From Arthrobacter sp. AFG7.2 (GTDB lineage Bacteria > Actinomycetota > Actinomycetes > Actinomycetales > Micrococcaceae): DNA of 64,000 bases. Both the position numbers and the translations under genes were made by a program. Location: contig NZ_PJMB01000013.1 in the NCBI RefSeq assembly GCF_002892835.1, positions 46,160 to 110,159 of the forward strand, in the 5' to 3' direction. The notes beneath the pieces are model-generated. The model saw only the letters and a list, made by a program, of their open reading frames with translations. It was not told where the DNA came from and made no database searches. Below are positions 17,873 through 25,438 of the stretch, piece by piece. Each line of letters starts with the position of its first letter. Positions within the stretch are counted from its first letter, which is position 1.

Positions 17873-20416
17873 TCAGAGCCGGTTGACGTCAGTCACCCTG
17901 ATGACGGCGGTTCCCGTTTCGTCCGATGCTGCAAGGTCAACCTCTGCGGAGATTCCCCAGTCGTGGTTGGCCGCCGGATCGTCGAAGATCTGCCGGACCT
18001 TCCACCGGTCTTTCTCCTCCGTGATGATGAGCAGGGCCGGTCCGCGGGCGTCCGGCCCGGTTCCGATGTCATCGTGCTCGTCGAAGTAGTCGTCCAGCAC
18101 GTCTTCCCAGCGGTCCGCGTTCCAGCCTGCCGCGCCGTCGAGTTCGCCGAGCGCTGCAGCGTCCTCGTCGGCGAACAGTTCCACGCGCCGGAACATCTCG
18201 TTGCGGAGCATTACCCGGAAAGCCCTGATGTTGGACGTGAGCGACGGCGGGGGAGGCGGCGGTGCGTCGTGCGGCGTCGGGGCCAGGCCGGATGCCAGTT
18301 CCTCCCATTCGTCCAGCAGGCTGGAGTCCACCTGCCGGACCAGTTCGCCGAGCCAGGCGACCAGGTCTTCCAGGTCCTCGCGCAGCATGTCCTGGGGAAC
18401 TGTCTGCCGGAGCGCTTTGAAGGCATCCGCCAAGTAGCGCAGGACGATGCCCTCTGACCGGGCCAGCCCGTAAAACTGGACGAACTCGCCAAAGTTCATG
18501 GCGCGCTCGTACATGTCCCGGACCACTGACTTGGGCGCCAGTTCGAAGTCGCCTACCCAGGGTGCCGCTTTCCGGTACACCTCGAACGCCTCGCCGAGGA
18601 TTTCGGCCAGGGGCTGGGGGTAGGACACCTCGTCCAGCATTGCCATCCGCTGGTCGTAGTCGATGCCGTCCGCCTTCATGGCGGCGACCGCCTCGCCGCG
18701 GGCCTTCTTCATCTGCGCGGAGAGGATCTGGCGGGGCTTCTCCAGGGTCGCCTCGATCACCGACACCACATCCAGGGCGTACGACGGCGAGTCCGGGTCC
18801 AGGAGCTCCAGCGCGGCGAGTGCGAAGGGGGACAGCGGCTGGTTCAGTGCGAAGTTCGGCTGGAGGTGGACGGTCAGCCGGACGGTGCGGCCATCGCGTC
18901 CCTGCTCGTTCGCGGGGATCCGCTCCACAACTTCTGCCGCGAGCAACTCCCGGTAGATGCCCAGTGCCTTTTTCATGAGCTGCAGCTGGGAGGAACGGGG
19001 CTCGTGGTTCTCGGTGAGCAGGCGCCGGGCTGCGGTGAAGGGGTCGCCGGGGCGTTCCATCAGGTTCATCAACATGGCGTGGGTCACGGTGAAGCTTGAC
19101 GACAGCGGGTCCGGCACGGATTCGACCAGCCGTTTGAACGTAGGCTCCCCCCAGCTGACAAATCCTTCGGGCGGCTTCTTTTTGACCACCTGGCGCAGCT
19201 TTTTCTGGTCGTCGCCGAATTTGGCGACTGCCTTGGCCATGGCCTTGACGTTCTCGGTGACGTGCTCGGGCGCCTGGACCACAACGGTCCCCGCTGTGTC
19301 GTAACCCGCCCGGCCGGCCCGGCCCGCGATCTGGTGGAACTCCCGGGAGTTGAGCAGGCGGGTGCGGACGCCGTCGTATTTGCTCAGTGCAGTCAGCAGG
19401 ACGGTGCGGATGGGCACATTGATTCCCACCCCCAGCGTGTCGGTGCCGCAGATGACTTTGAGCAACCCGGCCTGTGCCAGCTGTTCCACCAGCCGCCGGT
19501 ACTTGGGCAGCATGCCTGCGTGGTGCACGCCGATGCCGTGGCGCACGAGCCGGTTCAGCGTCTTGCCGAAACCGGCGGCAAACCTGAAGTTGGCGATCAG
19601 CTCGGCGATTTTGTCCTTTTCCTCGCGGGTGCAGACGTTGATGCTCATCAGGGTCTGCGCGCGGTCAATCGCTTCAATCTGGCTGAAGTGGACCACATAG
19701 ACCGGAACCTGCCTGGTGGAAAGCAGTTCCTCCAGCGTCTCGTGGACGGGGGTCTCGTGGTAGTAGTAATGCAGCGGAATGGGCCGTTCTGCCGAGCTCA
19801 CCGTGGTGGTGGTGCGGCCGGTCAGTGCGGTCAGGCCTTCCTCGAACCTGCTGACGTCACCGAGGGTGGCGGACATCAGCAGGAACTGCGCCTGCGGGAG
19901 CTCAAGCAGGGGAACCTGCCAGGCCCAGCCGCGCTGCGGGTCTGAATAGAAATGGAACTCGTCCATGATGACGGTGCCCAGCTGCGCGGCCGCCCCCTCA
20001 CGGAGTGCGGTGTTCGCCAGGATTTCGGCCGTGCAGCAGATAATGGGAGCGTCCTGGTTGACGCCGGAATCGCCGGTGATCATTCCCACGTTTTCGGCGC
20101 CGAAAATGTCACACAGGGCAAAGAATTTCTCGGAAACCAGCGCCTTGATGGGCGCGGTGTAGTAGCTCCGCTGGCCCTGGGCCATCGCCTGGAAGTGGGC
20201 TGCGATGGCCACGAGTGACTTTCCGGACCCGGTCGGCGTGGCCAAAATGACGTTAGCCCCCGTCGCCAGCTCCATGATGGCTTCGTCCTGCGCCGGGTAC
20301 AGGGCCAGCCCCCGGCTTTCCGTCCACTCGACAAACCGCGTGTAGAGGTCATCGGGATCGACGCCGGCGGGCAGGCCGGGAGCGGGCAAATCGGTCAGCT
20401 GGTCAACGAGTTTCAT
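17873..20416 (-). CDS. Ski2-like DEAD/DEAH-box helicase with DUF3516
   Basis: 847 residues. Helicase motifs in order: LYPAQDEAI (Q-like), Walker A ATPTGSGKS (59-67), TAPIKALVSEK (Ia), DEFH (motif II), MSATLGD (III), and HQIAGRAGRAGYD (VI), followed by the long C-terminal DUF3516 region. This is the SF2 Ski2/Mtr4-like actinobacterial family, presumed to act on RNA or on structured nucleic acid; its function is untested as far as I know. The region PHDAPPPPPPSLTSN is a proline-rich linker near the C-terminus. A TAAGCT box eight bases upstream of the ATG suggests a leaderless mRNA. Confidence 0.9.
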   Translation of the reverse strand: MKLVDQLTDLPAPGLPAGVDPDDLYTRFVEWTESRGLALYPAQDEAIMELATGANVILATPTGSGKSLVAIAAHFQAMAQGQRSYYTAPIKALVSEKFFALCDIFGAENVGMITGDSGVNQDAPIICCTAEILANTALREGAAAQLGTVIMDEFHFYSDPQRGWAWQVPLLELPQAQFLLMSATLGDVSRFEEGLTALTGRTTTTVSSAERPIPLHYYYHETPVHETLEELLSTRQVPVYVVHFSQIEAIDRAQTLMSINVCTREEKDKIAELIANFRFAAGFGKTLNRLVRHGIGVHHAGMLPKYRRLVEQLAQAGLLKVICGTDTLGVGINVPIRTVLLTALSKYDGVRTRLLNSREFHQIAGRAGRAGYDTAGTVVVQAPEHVTENVKAMAKAVAKFGDDQKKLRQVVKKKPPEGFVSWGEPTFKRLVESVPDPLSSSFTVTHAMLMNLMERPGDPFTAARRLLTENHEPRSSQLQLMKKALGIYRELLAAEVVERIPANEQGRDGRTVRLTVHLQPNFALNQPLSPFALAALELLDPDSPSYALDVVSVIEATLEKPRQILSAQMKKARGEAVAAMKADGIDYDQRMAMLDEVSYPQPLAEILGEAFEVYRKAAPWVGDFELAPKSVVRDMYERAMNFGEFVQFYGLARSEGIVLRYLADAFKALRQTVPQDMLREDLEDLVAWLGELVRQVDSSLLDEWEELASGLAPTPHDAPPPPPPSLTSNIRAFRVMLRNEMFRRVELFADEDAAALGELDGAAGWNADRWEDVLDDYFDEHDDIGTGPDARGPALLIITEEKDRWKVRQIFDDPAANHDWGISAEVDLAASDETGTAVIRVTDVNRL

Positions 20417-20424
20417 TGATTTCC

Positions 20425-20430
20425 AGCTTA
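20425..20430 (-). promoter_or_regulatory. -10 box of a leaderless promoter (helicase)
   Basis: TAAGCT on the minus strand, eight bases before ATG 20416. It diverges from the tam promoter about 40 bases away. Confidence 0.5.
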
Positions 20431-20467
20431 GTGCCCGGCCGCGCCGGGAAAATCGCCGCCTGCGGGT

Positions 20468-20473
20468 TAGGCT
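20468..20473 (+). promoter_or_regulatory. -10 box for tam
   Basis: TAGGCT, with a leader of about 33 bases that contains GGAG (20499-20502) before the ATG. Confidence 0.45.
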
Positions 20474-20512
20474 TCCGCGTACCTGCAGAACCAGAACCTG
20501 GAGACAAATGAC

Positions 20513-21292
20513 ATGAAATGGGATCCGTCAAAATACGTCCAGTTCGGCGACTACCGTGACCGGCCTTTCTTCGACCTGACGGGCAGGGTCCATGCGGACT
20601 CGCCAGGGCAGGTGGTGGACCTGGGGTGCGGACCGGGAAACCTCACCGCGACCCTCGCGGAGCGGTGGCCTGAGGCCGACGTTGTCGGGCTTGATTCCTC
20701 GGCCGAGATGCTGGCAAGAGCAGAGGCAGTTGCGGAGGGAACACCCTCCCTGCGCTTTGGCCGCATGGACATCGCTGAATGGATGCCGTCCCAGGAAACC
20801 GGGGTGGTGGTGAGCAACGCCGCACTACAGTGGGTCCCCGGCCACCAGGAGATGATGCGTTCCTGGCTTGAGGCGCTCCGTCCGGGCTCATGGTTTGCAA
20901 TGCAGGTCCCGGGGAACTTCAACGCCCCGTCCCACGTCCTGATGCGCGAGCTGGCGGCTTCGGATCGGTGGGCACCGCAGCTCGCCGGGGTGCTGCGCGG
21001 GGGCGAGTCCGTGGCCGAGCCCGGGGAATACCTCCACATCCTGCTGGACGCCGGGTACACCGCGGACGCCTGGGAGACGACCTACCAGCAGGTCCTTCCG
21101 GGCAGGGATGCTGTTCTGGAGTGGGTCCGCGGCACTGCGCTACGGCCCGTCCTGGCCGTTCTTACCCCTGAGGAAGGCTCCGACTTTGAGGCCAACTACG
21201 CCGCGGCGCTGAGGGACGCCTACCCACCCACCGCTCATGGCACCGTCTTTCCTTTCCGCAGGATCTTTGCGGTGGGCCGCAAGAATGGGTAA
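20513..21292 (+). CDS. tam: Trans-aconitate 2-methyltransferase
   Basis: 259 residues, the usual length. It uses S-adenosylmethionine to methylate trans-aconitate, a by-product that inhibits the TCA cycle. The SAM-binding glycine motif VVDLGCGPGNLTATL is at 34-48, followed by VVGLDSSAEMLARA (acidic residue for the ribose) and NAALQWVPGHQEMM, which is typical of Tam. The N-terminus MKWDPSKYVQFGDYRDRPFFDL also matches the family closely. ATG with GGAG ten bases upstream. Monocistronic, diverging from the helicase. Confidence 0.9.
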   Translation: MKWDPSKYVQFGDYRDRPFFDLTGRVHADSPGQVVDLGCGPGNLTATLAERWPEADVVGLDSSAEMLARAEAVAEGTPSLRFGRMDIAEWMPSQETGVVVSNAALQWVPGHQEMMRSWLEALRPGSWFAMQVPGNFNAPSHVLMRELAASDRWAPQLAGVLRGGESVAEPGEYLHILLDAGYTADAWETTYQQVLPGRDAVLEWVRGTALRPVLAVLTPEEGSDFEANYAAALRDAYPPTAHGTVFPFRRIFAVGRKNG

Positions 21293-21359
21293 AGGCTGTG
21301 GCTTGACGCACTCGACAACCTGGTCACGGCATATGACAAGTTTCGAAAGTGACGTGGCT

Positions 21360-21365
21360 TACAAT
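21360..21365 (+). promoter_or_regulatory. -10 box and possible operator of the ABC exporter operon
   Basis: TACAAT fits a -10 box. The palindrome TTTCGAAA lies just upstream (21341-21348) in the -35 region and is a candidate operator, possibly for the GntR regulator at the operon's end. A GGGGG...CCCCC hairpin may form in the leader (about 21381-21411). Confidence 0.4.
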
Positions 21366-21436
21366 AACGGGGTGGCTGAAGGGGGAGAGGCTACCGCCGG
21401 CTGCCCCCTCGGCTGACTGACCTTACTGGAGGTACG

Positions 21437-23203
21437 TTGCTGACCGGATTAATGAGGCGGCTGCTGGGGGCCCACAAAGGCCACGTCGCTGCCATCGTTG
21501 TTCTCCAGCTGTTTCAGGCGGCCGCTACCCTGATGCTGCCCACCGTGAACGCCGCCATCATCGACGACGGCATCGTGGCCGGGAACACGGCGGTCATCAA
21601 CCGCCTGGGCATCATGATGGCCGCCTTGGCCGCCGTCCAGGCAGCGGCCGCAATAGCGGCAGGCTACCTGGCGGCTGTGGTGGCGATGCGGATCGGGCAC
21701 CAGCTTCGCGCGGAAATCTTTACCAAAATCCAGTCGCTGTCCTCCCAGGAGGTGGCTGCCTTCGGAACCCAGAGCCTCACCACGCGCGCCACCAACGATA
21801 CGCAGCAGATCCAGGCCTTTGCAGTGCTGGTGTTCACCATGCTGGTAGCGGGGCCGGCGATGGGCCTGGGCGGAATTGTCCTTGCCCTGCAGCAGGACGT
21901 GGCGCTCTCCGCGGTGGTGATCGTTATCGTGCCGCTGCTGCTCCTGATCATGTACGGCATCGTCAGGCGCCTCATCCCCCTCTACCGTGAGGGCCAGGAC
22001 CTCCTCGACCGGGCAGGGGGCATCCTCCGCGAGCAGATCATCGGAGCCAACGTCATCCGGGCCTTTGTCCGCCAGGACCACGAGGTCCGGCGCTTTGCGC
22101 GGACCAACAGCAGCCTGACAGCAAACAATCTGCAATCTGCCCTGCTGGTGGCAGGAATGCTGCCGCTGATCATGCTGGTTGTGAACATCTCCTCCGTGGC
22201 CGTCGTATGGTTCGGCGGGCACCGGATCCAGGCGGGCCTGATGAACATTGGAGCCCTTGCCGCCTTCATCGCCTACATCCTGCAGATCCTGCTCGCCATC
22301 ATGATGGCGATGTACGTCCTCATGACCGCACCGCGGGCAGCAGTCTGCGCCGAGCGCATCGACGCTGTACTCACCACTGAGCCCTCGGTTCGTGATCCGC
22401 AGGAAGCCCCGGCGGTACTCCCGGTTCGCGGCTCCGGCCCGCGGGTCCCGCCGGACACCGCCGGTGTTCTGAAATTCAGCCAGGTGGGATTCTCCTATCC
22501 GGGGGCGGAAGCTCCGGTCCTGGCGGACATCAGCTTCACCGCGGGACCGGGCACCACAACGGCCATCATCGGCTCCACGGGAAGTGGAAAGTCCACGCTG
22601 CTCAACCTGATCCCACGCTTCCTCGATTCCACCACGGGGACCATCAGCCTCAATGGCGTCAATATCAGGGACCTTCCGCTGGACACCCTGCGGGCAGGCA
22701 TGTCGATCGTTCCCCAGCACTCCCATCTGTTTTCGGGCACCATCGCACAGAACCTTCGGATGGCCGCTCCGGATGCCCCGGACGCAGAACTCTGGACTGC
22801 CCTGGAGACGGCACAGACCATGCGGTTTATGCGCGACCTGCCGCTGGGACTCGCCACACCCATCGGCCAGGGCGGGACGAACCTGTCCGGCGGGCAGCGG
22901 CAGCGGCTGTGCATTGCGCGGGCCCTGTTGCGGAAGAGCCCGCTCTATCTTTTTGACGACAGTTTCTCAGCGCTGGACTACGACACAGACACACGGTTGA
23001 GGCACGCTTTGGCAGCAGAGCTTGCCACTGCCACGGTGGTAGTGGTGGCAGAGCGGATCTCCGCCGTCGAAAGCGCTGACCTGATCCTGGTGCTCGACGG
23101 CGGGCAGCTGGCGGCGCAGGGAACGCACCCCGAGCTGCTGAAGAGCTCTTCCACCTACCGGGAGATTGCAGAGTCGCAGCTCGCACTGGATGGCCCGGGA
23201 TGA
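21437..23203 (+). CDS. Heterodimeric ABC exporter, subunit with degenerate ATP site
   Basis: 588 residues: six-helix exporter membrane domain (about 15-310) fused to an ATPase domain. Walker A GSTGSGKS (379-386) and signature LSGGQ (483-487) are canonical, but the catalytic Glu after Walker B is Asp (LYLFDDS, Asp508) and the switch His is Glu (VAERIS, Glu539). This is the pattern of the non-hydrolysing half in TM287/288-, BmrCD- and LmrCD-type exporters. Start is TTG 21437 with GGAGG (21428-21432) in front. It overlaps its partner by four bases (ATGA). Substrate unknown; such pairs usually export drugs, lipids or peptides. Confidence 0.92.
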   Translation: MLTGLMRRLLGAHKGHVAAIVVLQLFQAAATLMLPTVNAAIIDDGIVAGNTAVINRLGIMMAALAAVQAAAAIAAGYLAAVVAMRIGHQLRAEIFTKIQSLSSQEVAAFGTQSLTTRATNDTQQIQAFAVLVFTMLVAGPAMGLGGIVLALQQDVALSAVVIVIVPLLLLIMYGIVRRLIPLYREGQDLLDRAGGILREQIIGANVIRAFVRQDHEVRRFARTNSSLTANNLQSALLVAGMLPLIMLVVNISSVAVVWFGGHRIQAGLMNIGALAAFIAYILQILLAIMMAMYVLMTAPRAAVCAERIDAVLTTEPSVRDPQEAPAVLPVRGSGPRVPPDTAGVLKFSQVGFSYPGAEAPVLADISFTAGPGTTTAIIGSTGSGKSTLLNLIPRFLDSTTGTISLNGVNIRDLPLDTLRAGMSIVPQHSHLFSGTIAQNLRMAAPDAPDAELWTALETAQTMRFMRDLPLGLATPIGQGGTNLSGGQRQRLCIARALLRKSPLYLFDDSFSALDYDTDTRLRHALAAELATATVVVVAERISAVESADLILVLDGGQLAAQGTHPELLKSSSTYREIAESQLALDGPG

Positions 23204-25014
23204 CGCCGCTGCCCGTTGCTCCGGGAGCGACCGAAAAGTTCTGGCCCACAGCAGGGAGGCTGCTGGGCCGGCTGCAGCCGTTCAGGAGGTTCATGCTCGG
23301 CGCCGTAGCAGCCACGTGCACCTTTGCGGGGCTCAATGTCGCGGCGCCGAAATACCTCGGCGACGCCACTGACGTGGTGGTGGATGGCATGTTCCAGGGA
23401 GCCCTGGACCAGGGCAGGCTTGGCCTGCTGCTCGCCGGGGTTGCCCTGATGTACGTCTTTGCCTCACTGTTCAACTGGATCCAGGGAGCACTCACAGCCA
23501 GGTCAGTGCAAGGTCTTATGTACGGTCTGCGTGCGTCGGTGGAAGACAAGCTGCACCGGCTGCCGGCCTCATATTTCCGCGAACGCTCCAGGGGTGATGT
23601 CCTGAGCCGGGCAACGAACGACATCGACAACATCGCCCAGGCCATGAACCAGCTCCTGACGCAGCTGATCATGTCCTTCCTCATGCTGTGCGGATCCCTG
23701 GCCATGATGCTGTGGATCTCACCCCTGCTCGCCGCAATCGCCATTGCTACCGTTCCACTGTCCACCCTCATTACCGTGCTTGTAGCCCGCCGGTCCCAGG
23801 CCCAGTTTGCGAGGCAGTGGACAGAGACCGGCGAGCTGAACGCGCATGTGGAAGAGTTCGTCTCGGGCCACGAGGTCATCAAGGCCTTCGGGCAGCAGGC
23901 CCAGGCCGCGAAGACCTTCGCGCGGAGCAATGACCGGCTTGCGCGTGCCGCCACCAAAGCGCAGTATTCGGCAGGCGTGGTGCAGCCCCTGATGGTGCTG
24001 ATGTCAAACCTCAACTACATTGCCGTGGCAGTGGTTGGTGCCCTCCAGGTCATTGCCGGGGCAATGACCATCGGCGGGATCCAGGCCTTTATCCAGTTCA
24101 GCAGGCTCTTCACCCAGCCCGTCGGCCAAATCGGCGGCATGCTGAACCTCATTCAGTCCTGCGTTGCGTCCGCCGCGCGTGTGTTCGCCCTCCTCGACGC
24201 GGAGGAGGATCCGGCCGAACCGCCGGCGGATGCCGGCGCGGCCCCGCCGGGCGGACGGATTGCCTTTGAAGACGTCACCTTCGGCTACCCGGACTCAGCC
24301 CCGGCAGTGCATAACCTCTCCTTCTCCGTGGAGCCCGGGGAGACGGTTGCCATCGTCGGGCACACGGGAGCAGGGAAGACCACCGTGGTAAACCTCCTGC
24401 TGCGGTTCTACGAGCCAGGGTCCGGGCGGATAACCATGGGGGGAACAAACATTGCCGCAATGTCCCGGGACCGGGTGCGGGAACAATACGGCGTGGTACT
24501 CCAGGACGCCTGGCTCTTCGCGGGAACCATCAGGGAAAACATTGCCTACGGCAGGCCGGGCGCCACGGAAAGCGCCATCATCGCAGCGGCTGAAGCCAGC
24601 TATGTGGACAGGTTCGTCAGGGCACTGCCCGGCGGTTACGACACAGTGCTGGAAGACGGTGGTGAACCACTCAGCCAGGGCCAGCGGCAGCTCCTCACCA
24701 TAGCCAGGGCACAGCTGGCGGCCCGGGCCATCCTGGTTCTTGACGAGGCCACCAGCTCCGTTGATTCACGAACCGAGCTCCTGATCCGCCAGGCAATGCA
24801 GCGCCTGCGGCAGGGCAGGACCAGTTTTGTCATTGCCCACCGTTTGTCCACCATCCGCAACGCTAATCTAATTTTGGTCATGGACCATGGACGCATCGTT
24901 GAACAGGGCACGCATCACAGCCTGCTTGCTGCCAACAGCTACTACGCCCGCCTTCACAATGCACAGTTCTCCGCCCGCCCCGGCAGGACGGACGCGCTCG
25001 AGGCCGGCATTTGA
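23200..25014 (+). CDS. Heterodimeric ABC exporter, subunit with catalytic ATP site
   Basis: 604 residues: membrane domain plus ATPase. Walker A GHTGAGKT (387-394), Walker B LVLDEA with catalytic Glu516, and switch His547 (IAHRLST) are all intact, whereas the signature reads LSQGQ (491-495) and not LSGGQ. In the heterodimer this signature completes the partner's degenerate site, and the partner's LSGGQ completes this catalytic site, so the two genes are complementary. An internal motif YFRERSRGDVLSRATNDIDNIAQ is the usual coupling region. Translationally coupled to the upstream subunit (ATGA) and to the downstream regulator (TTGA). Confidence 0.92.
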   Translation: MTPLPVAPGATEKFWPTAGRLLGRLQPFRRFMLGAVAATCTFAGLNVAAPKYLGDATDVVVDGMFQGALDQGRLGLLLAGVALMYVFASLFNWIQGALTARSVQGLMYGLRASVEDKLHRLPASYFRERSRGDVLSRATNDIDNIAQAMNQLLTQLIMSFLMLCGSLAMMLWISPLLAAIAIATVPLSTLITVLVARRSQAQFARQWTETGELNAHVEEFVSGHEVIKAFGQQAQAAKTFARSNDRLARAATKAQYSAGVVQPLMVLMSNLNYIAVAVVGALQVIAGAMTIGGIQAFIQFSRLFTQPVGQIGGMLNLIQSCVASAARVFALLDAEEDPAEPPADAGAAPPGGRIAFEDVTFGYPDSAPAVHNLSFSVEPGETVAIVGHTGAGKTTVVNLLLRFYEPGSGRITMGGTNIAAMSRDRVREQYGVVLQDAWLFAGTIRENIAYGRPGATESAIIAAAEASYVDRFVRALPGGYDTVLEDGGEPLSQGQRQLLTIARAQLAARAILVLDEATSSVDSRTELLIRQAMQRLRQGRTSFVIAHRLSTIRNANLILVMDHGRIVEQGTHHSLLAANSYYARLHNAQFSARPGRTDALEAGI

Positions 25015-25391
25015 CCCCGGCAGCCGGATTCCCGGGAGCCTGGAAGCCGAACAACGCCAGCTCCGTGCCGCTGTTCGAGCAGCTGCGGCTCCACGTCATC
25101 CATTTGGTGGACAAGGGCGCGCTGCCGCCGGGAACGAGGCTCCCGGCAGTGAGGGCACTGGCCGAGGGCCTGGACGTTGCCCCGCATACAGTTGCCCGGG
25201 CCTACAAGGAGCTCGAAGCTGCTGGAATCGTTGCCACCCGAGGCCGGAACGGCACCGTGGTGTGCGCGGCCGATGAACGCCTCGGCGGGCTCGCTGCCGC
25301 GGCCGCAGCCTACGCCGCGGCGGCCAAAGCGCAGGGCGCCACTTTCGCGGAGGCCGTGAAGCTGCTGGCCGCCGCCTACGATGTTCCCTGA
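25011..25391 (+). CDS. GntR regulator, YtrA subfamily
   Basis: 126 residues: a winged helix-turn-helix (about 18-85, PLFEQLRLHVIHLVDKGALPPGTRLPAVRALAEGL then VAPHTVARAYKELEAAGIVATRGRNGTVV) with only a short C-terminal helical tail of about 40 residues. That small effector region defines the YtrA subfamily, whose members typically sit in and repress ABC transporter operons. TTG start overlapping the exporter's stop as TTGA; the frame has no other good start. It probably autoregulates the three-gene operon. Confidence 0.88.
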   Translation: MTPAAGFPGAWKPNNASSVPLFEQLRLHVIHLVDKGALPPGTRLPAVRALAEGLDVAPHTVARAYKELEAAGIVATRGRNGTVVCAADERLGGLAAAAAAYAAAAKAQGATFAEAVKLLAAAYDVP

Positions 25392-25410
25392 GGGCGGAAC
25401 CGTGCAAGTT

Positions 25411-25424
25411 CGAAGAAGTTTTCG
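25411..25424 (+). promoter_or_regulatory. Candidate LexA (SOS) box upstream of uvrA
   Basis: CGAA-N6-TTCG (CGAAGAAGTTTTCG) matches the outer halves of the Gram-positive/actinobacterial SOS box CGAAC-N4-GTTCG, with both central bases changed. It ends two bases before the -10 box, a position where bound LexA would block RNA polymerase. Confidence 0.5.
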
Positions 25425-25426
25425 AT

Positions 25427-25432
25427 TAGCAT
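25427..25432 (+). promoter_or_regulatory. -10 box of a leaderless promoter (uvrA)
   Basis: TAGCAT, six bases, then GTG 25439; no Shine-Dalgarno. Confidence 0.6.
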
Positions 25433-25438
25433 AATGGG

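Noticed and set aside
16976..18457. A 493-residue frame across the S33 peptidase, the GNAT gene and the helicase end
   Set aside because: Antisense to three well-supported genes with conserved motifs.
21341..21348. TTTCGAAA as an SOS box
   Set aside because: The LexA box has CGAAC-N4-GTTCG spacing; here the halves touch. A GntR-type operator is more likely.
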